DNA of 64,000 bases, taken from Suillus spraguei (lineage: Eukaryota > Basidiomycota > Agaricomycetes > Boletales > Suillaceae). The notes under the pieces are model-generated. The model was not told where the DNA came from. It did not search any database and worked only from the letters and a program-made list of their open reading frames with translations. The stretch spans positions 62,001 through 126,000 of the forward strand of contig JABCPU010000057.1 of NCBI GenBank assembly GCA_016800925.1, in the 5' to 3' direction. Position numbers and translations under genes: made by a program. Below are positions 58,898 to 64,000 of this stretch, piece by piece. The stretch's first letter is position 1. The number at the start of each line of letters is the position of its first letter.

Positions 58898-59450
58898 ATG
58901 TCTTGGCAAGGTAAGTCTGAGCTGCATCGTCAGGCAAGCTCTTGGTCTTATGCATCCACAGCATACGTAGACACCAACCTGGTCGGTACCAAGAGAGTGA
59001 CTCAGGCCGCCATCTTGGGAAAAGCTGGAGGTATATGGGCTAAATCCTCAGAGATCACGGTAACTTATTGACAGCGGCAATCTCTGTGCAGCTCTGACGG
59101 GATTTTGCATAGATCTCTCCAGAAGAGCAAAAGGCGATCACTGCTGGGCTCAAAAACAAAGCTGCATTTCAGGCCTCTGGTTTCCGTGTCGCTGGTCAGA
59201 AATACTTCTTCGTAACGTCAGATACCTACGGAGATGATCCGGATCTTATTGTGGTTCAGGGCAAGAAACAGGTGGGTCTCCACGATGTCTTTCTGTAGTG
59301 CGTGCTCACAGTCACCAGAACGATGGTGCTGTACTAGTGCAAACGAAACAAGCTATCCTCGTCGTTACATACATTGCTCCTCAGACAGCTCAAGACGCAG
59401 GTCTGCTAACTACCAGTCTTGGAACATACCTCGCTGGCGTGGGTTACTAG
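58898..59450 (+). CDS. Profilin (133 aa)
   Basis: Small actin-monomer-binding protein that promotes ADP/ATP exchange on actin and feeds formins through poly-proline binding. Four exons in phase: 58898-58910, 58962-59059, 59113-59271 and 59319-59450. The start MSWQAYVDTNLVGTKRVTQA is the classic profilin N-terminus (Trp and Tyr of the poly-proline site); further blocks are AAILGKAGGIWAKSSE, SGFRVAGQKYFFVTSD, DGAVLVQTKQAILVVTYIAP and the C-terminal YLAGVGY. Length and domain order are normal and no break is seen. It is a solid single-copy landmark gene between two HET genes. Confidence 0.95.
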
Positions 59451-60927
59451 GGTCCGTCAAGTAGGGGACGATCGCAGAGGATAAAGAAGATCAAAGGTGT
59501 GCTATCATGTATCCGTACAGTCTATAGATCCAATGCTCTTCACTGGAGTCACTCCAAATTTGAATACATTAGGCGATCGTTACATATGTTTGCTATTAGG
59601 TTCGATCGTACTGAGCAAGAGCGATGGCTGTCATGTGTTCTACGGCCAGTTCGCGAATGTGCAATCTTGGAATATCATTCTCCTTCAGCATTTCGCAGAT
59701 GCTGCTGCACCAAGGTCCTGTGCCCTCGACGTCCCAAGTAGTTGTTATTTGATGCGGAAGTGCTCCGATGGGCATTGCTAAAATTAGCCTCTGGACCGTA
59801 CGATGCGTGCGCCACATCACACCTTCGAAGTCCCTATAGATCCAGAGCGATAATGGCCTTTTCTATAGGTCACTCAAGATATCATGTTCCCTTATTAGTA
59901 ATGGTCCTGCTGGTGAAGTCGATTAAACTGTCAGCACGCAGTCTGGCGCCAACGCAGCTGATGTCAATGGAGTCTAGACTATGGAGAGTGTACCCAAAGG
60001 TACGGACCGTTATCAGAAAGTTAGCATGAGTCTACCTATGAAGTGTCTCTGGTAGATGTCCGCGAGATCCGCTATGGGGACATATGCATTTTTTAGATCT
60101 CCCACTTAGGATCAACTGAGCACTTTTAGTACCTTGCTGCATTGAGCTGTAGAGTAGTGGAGTATGAGGCGGGGCAGTTGTTATTCGGATACGCTGTGAT
60201 CTAATAATACAAGTATGTTGATAAAGGTCGACGGTTCTTCATAGGCGGCGTCGAAGCATTTGCATTGATGTCGAAGGGGTGAATGAGTGGAGGTAGGAGC
60301 GTGATGGTGACGGGCCAACAGCGTGTTTGTGATTCGAGCGGTGTGCATGTGAACGACGGGCGCTCAGATAAGTTAGAGTTTGGACTACAAAGGCCCAAGG
60401 TTGTTGAATGAGGGCATTGAGCTCCCCAGGGTCTTGCATAGGCTCGACGTAACGTTTAACTAGGTCACGCAATCCAGTCATGGTCATGTTGCGTGCACCT
60501 GGCCCTGACTTCTTGATCATGAGGACTCATGGAGGGCCTCATGCCTAATTCCTTGGGCAATTACGTGGTTGAACTAGTTTGCCATTGGGCCTACAAAATC
60601 TCACAATATCGACTAATATCCGAGCCTAGTCTCACTGTGACCAGTTTACTGATACGGTTGAATATTCAGGCCTTTTGGATCCCAATTTCGTGGCGAAGCG
60701 GGGTGGATTTCATATGATAGTGAACGAAGAGTTGAATAGATAAAATATTTAGTTTCATGTTCATGAAGAGAGCCAGTGATATAAATAGGTACAACATTGT
60801 TGTGGCGCGGACCATCACACAAGCACCTACATAGTACACAGCAAGGGCAAAAAACCGAATATGTAAAGAGCCACTGACACCCAATTTAAATATTAACCTT
60901 CAATTTATTTCTCTAGGTTAATACAAC
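59451..60927. other. Long intergenic stretch with unassigned frames
   Basis: A minus-strand frame of 93 codons at 60520-60239 (MIKKSGPGARNMTMTGLRDL) and one at 59820-59596 look weakly protein-like, but I cannot join them or name a family. The right end should hold the promoter of the WD40-HET gene. Confidence 0.35.
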
Positions 60928-63793
60928 ATGCTAAGGTTATTTGATATAGCAAGAAATGCCTACCTCTCATTGATGTGGGAGCCACCAGCACTGCCGGTGC
61001 AGACAACGCCAGGGCAACTGACACCATCGCGAACGATACCGGGACATACAGACATTGTGCGGGCAGTTGCGTTCTTCAAAGACGGTCGAAGGGTCGTCAC
61101 TGGTTCAACGGACCGCGTCCTGCAGATTTGGGATATGCAAACAGGAATATTGGTAAAAGGGCCATTTAAGGGGCACAAGGATGGGGTGTTATCGGTGGCT
61201 GTATCTCTAGACGACAGGAGAATTATTAGCGGTGGATGGGATCAGAATATCATGATCTGGGATGTCGAGAAGAAGTACATTCCCGACCCACTGGTGCAGC
61301 ATACAGTCACTGTGAACTCAGTGTGCTTCTCCCCCGACGGCAAGCAATTCGCCAGTGGGTCTGATGACGAAACAGCTATTTTATGGGACGCAGTTTCTTT
61401 CGCTATCCTCGCGACACTTCCTCACAGCGGTCATGTGTGCAGTGTCGCATTCAGCTCAGATAGTCTCCAATTAGCCACTGGATCAAGAGACAGCATCATC
61501 CGGGTTTGGCACGTCAAAAATTCCGAGGTTCTTCTTAAGTTCAACGCTCACAGATGGTCAATTCAAAGTGTCGTGTGGTTGCCCGATGACCAAAAACTCA
61601 TCTCTGCATCATGGGACGGAACGGTCAAGTTCTGACTCGTCAAACGGACGCCAGATCGGTCAATCTTGCACCGGTCACACTGACTCAATCGTCTCGCTCG
61701 CCGTATCTTCTGATGGCTCCTTCATTGCCACTGCCTCGGACGACAAGACAGTGCGGCTATGGAGCACAGAGACATACCAGCAGATAGGACAGTCACTCAA
61801 ACACCCCGCCTGGGTTCCATTTGTTGCAATTTGTCCTAATATGGAGCTGCTCGTCAGTGCAGATGACAAAAATGTGTTGCTCTGGTCTATCGAGAGAATA
61901 CTGCTTTCCGCGAAAATCAGGCTGCGTCTCTCAGACAAAAAGTCTGCGCAAAAGGTGCGGGTGACTGTCATTGTTCTAGTTATCATGCTGATCCATACTA
62001 TGCAAGTCAGCTGATGTACCCAACCCACAGACACCCCGTAAGCCCGCATAATTGACGTGCCGAATTGAAAATGACTTTTTTTTCCAGAGCTGCCTCAGCA
62101 ATACACCAGTCCATCCGAAGTTGATACCAGTTCATCTGAAGTTGATATCATTTCATCCGAAGCTGCTCAAACTATACAACAAGTCATTCACGCCCAATTG
62201 GAAAATGCTCCACTTCGTCTAATCGACACCTCCACTGGATGGTTATGTGATCGAGCAGCACAGATCAATACCTTCATGAGAAGCATGGAGTACAAGGAAT
62301 CATTATCATCGATGACATGTGTGTCCCTCCAAACGGAGCCCATCAGAGAAGCGGTTGCAGAGTTCTTTAGTTGGGCCATGTTATCGCATAGATGGGAAAG
62401 ACACGAGCCGATGTTGCGCGACGTCCACAGCAAGGACGTGTACTCATTGGAACCAGTTGGATCCGTGCCAAAGCTGCAGACGTTCTGCAAAGTTGCTCGC
62501 GGTGCGGGGTATCGCTGGGCATGGGGGGCTGATAACTGCTGTATCGACCCGAGCAGCAATGTGGAACTCCAACAATCAGTCAACTCCATGTTCGCCTGGT
62601 ATTACTACTCAGCACTCACCATCGTCTATCTATCGGATGTTCCACCTTCGTCACTGCCTGGCGCACTCTCCAGGAGCATTTGGAGTACGCGAGGATGGAC
62701 TTTTCAGGAGTTTTTGGCTCCTCTGGTCGTCCTTTTCTACCAAGCAGATTGGTCCCTGTATCTCGACGACCATTCTCCGAACCACAAGGAGTCTCCCATT
62801 ATCATGCATGAGTTAGAACATTCAACTGGCATAAATGCAGATGCGCTAGTTGCTTTCCGCCCGGAGACGAGAGGTGCCCGAGAGAAACTTCATTGGGCGT
62901 CGACGCGTGTCACCTCACTGCAAGAAGACATCGCGTACTCATTGTTTGGCATCTTTGGCGTCCACCTCCCTGTAATCTACGGTGAGGGGAGACATTTCGC
63001 GCTCGGACGACTCCTGCAGGAGATCATAGCTCAGTCTGGCGATATTTCTACTCTTGACTGGGTTGGAAAACCATCCGAGTTCAATAGCTGTCTTCCAGCT
63101 GAGATTATATCGTACAAGGCTCCGCCGTGCACTCCGCCATCTCTCTCTGAAGACGATATCCAAGAGCGGGTTTCCATGCTGCAAGATACCGTAACTATGG
63201 AGTCGGCTTCGAAACTGTATGCCCTCCTTGAAAAGCTCAGTCCTCCTCGTTTCGCAAACCGCAGATTGCAACTGCCATGCATCGCGTTTCATCTCATAGA
63301 CGTTAGACGGAGGCCTGGTCAAGACGGGAACGGATCTTTCACTTATGAAGTCAAGGCAGACGGTCTTCATGACCTGCTGATCACCACGAAAGATAAACTA
63401 ATTCAGTTCTCACGATCAAGGTCTGCCCGACAGACATTCCTGCTCATTCGTCCATGGAATCGTGATGACCTTGAGCTGCCTGACTTGGGTGATATTGAGT
63501 CATCGGACTCCACAGACGAGTGTGATTATTGGAGTGAGCCTGGATCTCCGTCAGAATCTCATACGCGAGAGAGCGTAAACGAGGGGCTCAAGCCTGGGTC
63601 TCCGTCAGAAACTTATATGCGAGACCTGAGGTTGATCGTTCGCCTTGGGCAGCCTTTTGGGGCACTTCTCTTAGCACAGCAGCGGGGCGGGGAGTATAAG
63701 AGGGTCGCGTCGGATCACAATATCATCGCACAAGTGAAGGATGTTACTTCTGTTGATAACATGATGGACGTCAGGACCCTAGAGATATTGTAA
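60928..63793 (+). pseudogene. WD40-HET protein with one internal frameshift
   Basis: The N-terminal part (about 340 residues) has WD40 blades: RTIPGHTDIVRAVAF to LQIWD, GHKDGVLSVAV to IMIWD, VNSVCFSPDGKQFASGSDD, HSGHVCSVAF to IRVWH, WSIQSVVWLPDDQKLISASW, and GHTDSIVSLAVSSDG to VRLWS. An intron at 61955-62089 leads to the linker LPQQYTSPSE and a complete HET domain: AMLSHRWERHE, CCIDPSSNVELQQSVNSMFA, STRGWTFQEFLAP, VTSLQEDIAYSLFGIFGVHL and PVIYGEGRH, ending VRTLEIL. WD40-HET proteins are candidate allorecognition or immune receptors of the fungal NLR-like type, though no NTPase domain is visible here. At 61632-61636 the frame breaks: TTCTGACTCG where the WD blade end needs TTC TGG GAC TCG, that is, two bases missing. 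The HET part alone (62198-63793, 531 codons) is open. Confidence 0.8.
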
Positions 63794-64000
63794 TTGTAAT
63801 TGCGTTACATAGATTTCGAAGAACGAGTTTCAATATCTCTGACATGTTTTTATTCATACACTAGTGATACTTATGATACATGGAACAATCTCCCAAGACA
63901 TTTGTACTTTTTCTTATGTCGACCTTAACAGAAAATCAAAACCAATAGTAAGATTGTATCACTGGTATGATGAAATCGTCAGAAAAGGTATTGTTTGTGC
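63794..64000. other. 3' flank of the WD40-HET gene
   Basis: A/T-rich; no gene seen before the window ends. Confidence 0.4.

Overview
The window looks like genomic DNA of a mushroom-forming basidiomycete (Agaricomycetes; a Boletales-like genome of the Suillus/Rhizopogon/Pisolithus kind is my best guess). The reasons are small GT-AG introns of about 45-80 nt in nearly every gene, HET-domain and TPR/WD40 repertoire proteins, a basidiomycete-type Ty3 gag, a DDE transposase relic and a Helitron helicase relic. I name the species group by inference only.

Layout. 0-5.5 kb is repeat-derived: a gag fragment with a probable LTR, inserted in a TPR-repeat pseudogene, then a broken DDE transposase. 5.9-7.0 kb holds an intact three-finger C2H2 protein. 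7.7-10 kb is a decayed TPR-HET gene. 10.7-17.4 kb is a large inverted repeat whose arms each carry a tandem array of tRNA-like, Pol III-type units; between the arms sits an intact seven-exon class II aldolase/adducin-like gene (286 aa). 18.0-20.3 kb is an intact eleven-exon ferric reductase (611 aa). 20.7-26.7 kb carries two or more decayed aldolase copies, a Helitron fragment, and a secreted GPI-type aspartic protease with one frameshift. 26.9-27.6 kb is a Kre9/KNH-like cell-surface protein, and 28.2-32.4 kb a 1,274-aa conserved protein that needs three +1 corrections, all in homopolymers.

37.8-52.2 kb is a direct duplication of about 7.4 kb (two units). Each unit holds a NOP4/RBM28-like RNA-binding protein gene, a short-chain dehydrogenase gene, an AGC-like kinase gene and an unrecognised gene. 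The intact copy alternates between units: NOP4 and kinase survive in unit A, the dehydrogenase in unit B. 52.7-56.6 kb has three unrecognised genes (one with a zinc-binding motif), 57.0-58.5 kb a second HET pseudogene, 58.9-59.5 kb profilin, and 60.9-63.8 kb a WD40-HET gene with one frameshift.

Housekeeping genes (profilin, NOP4, ferric reductase) are mixed with fast-evolving ones (HET genes, protease, duplicates). The frameshifts need care: several of the best conserved genes are broken only by single-base changes in homopolymer runs, so assembly consensus error is a live explanation for those.
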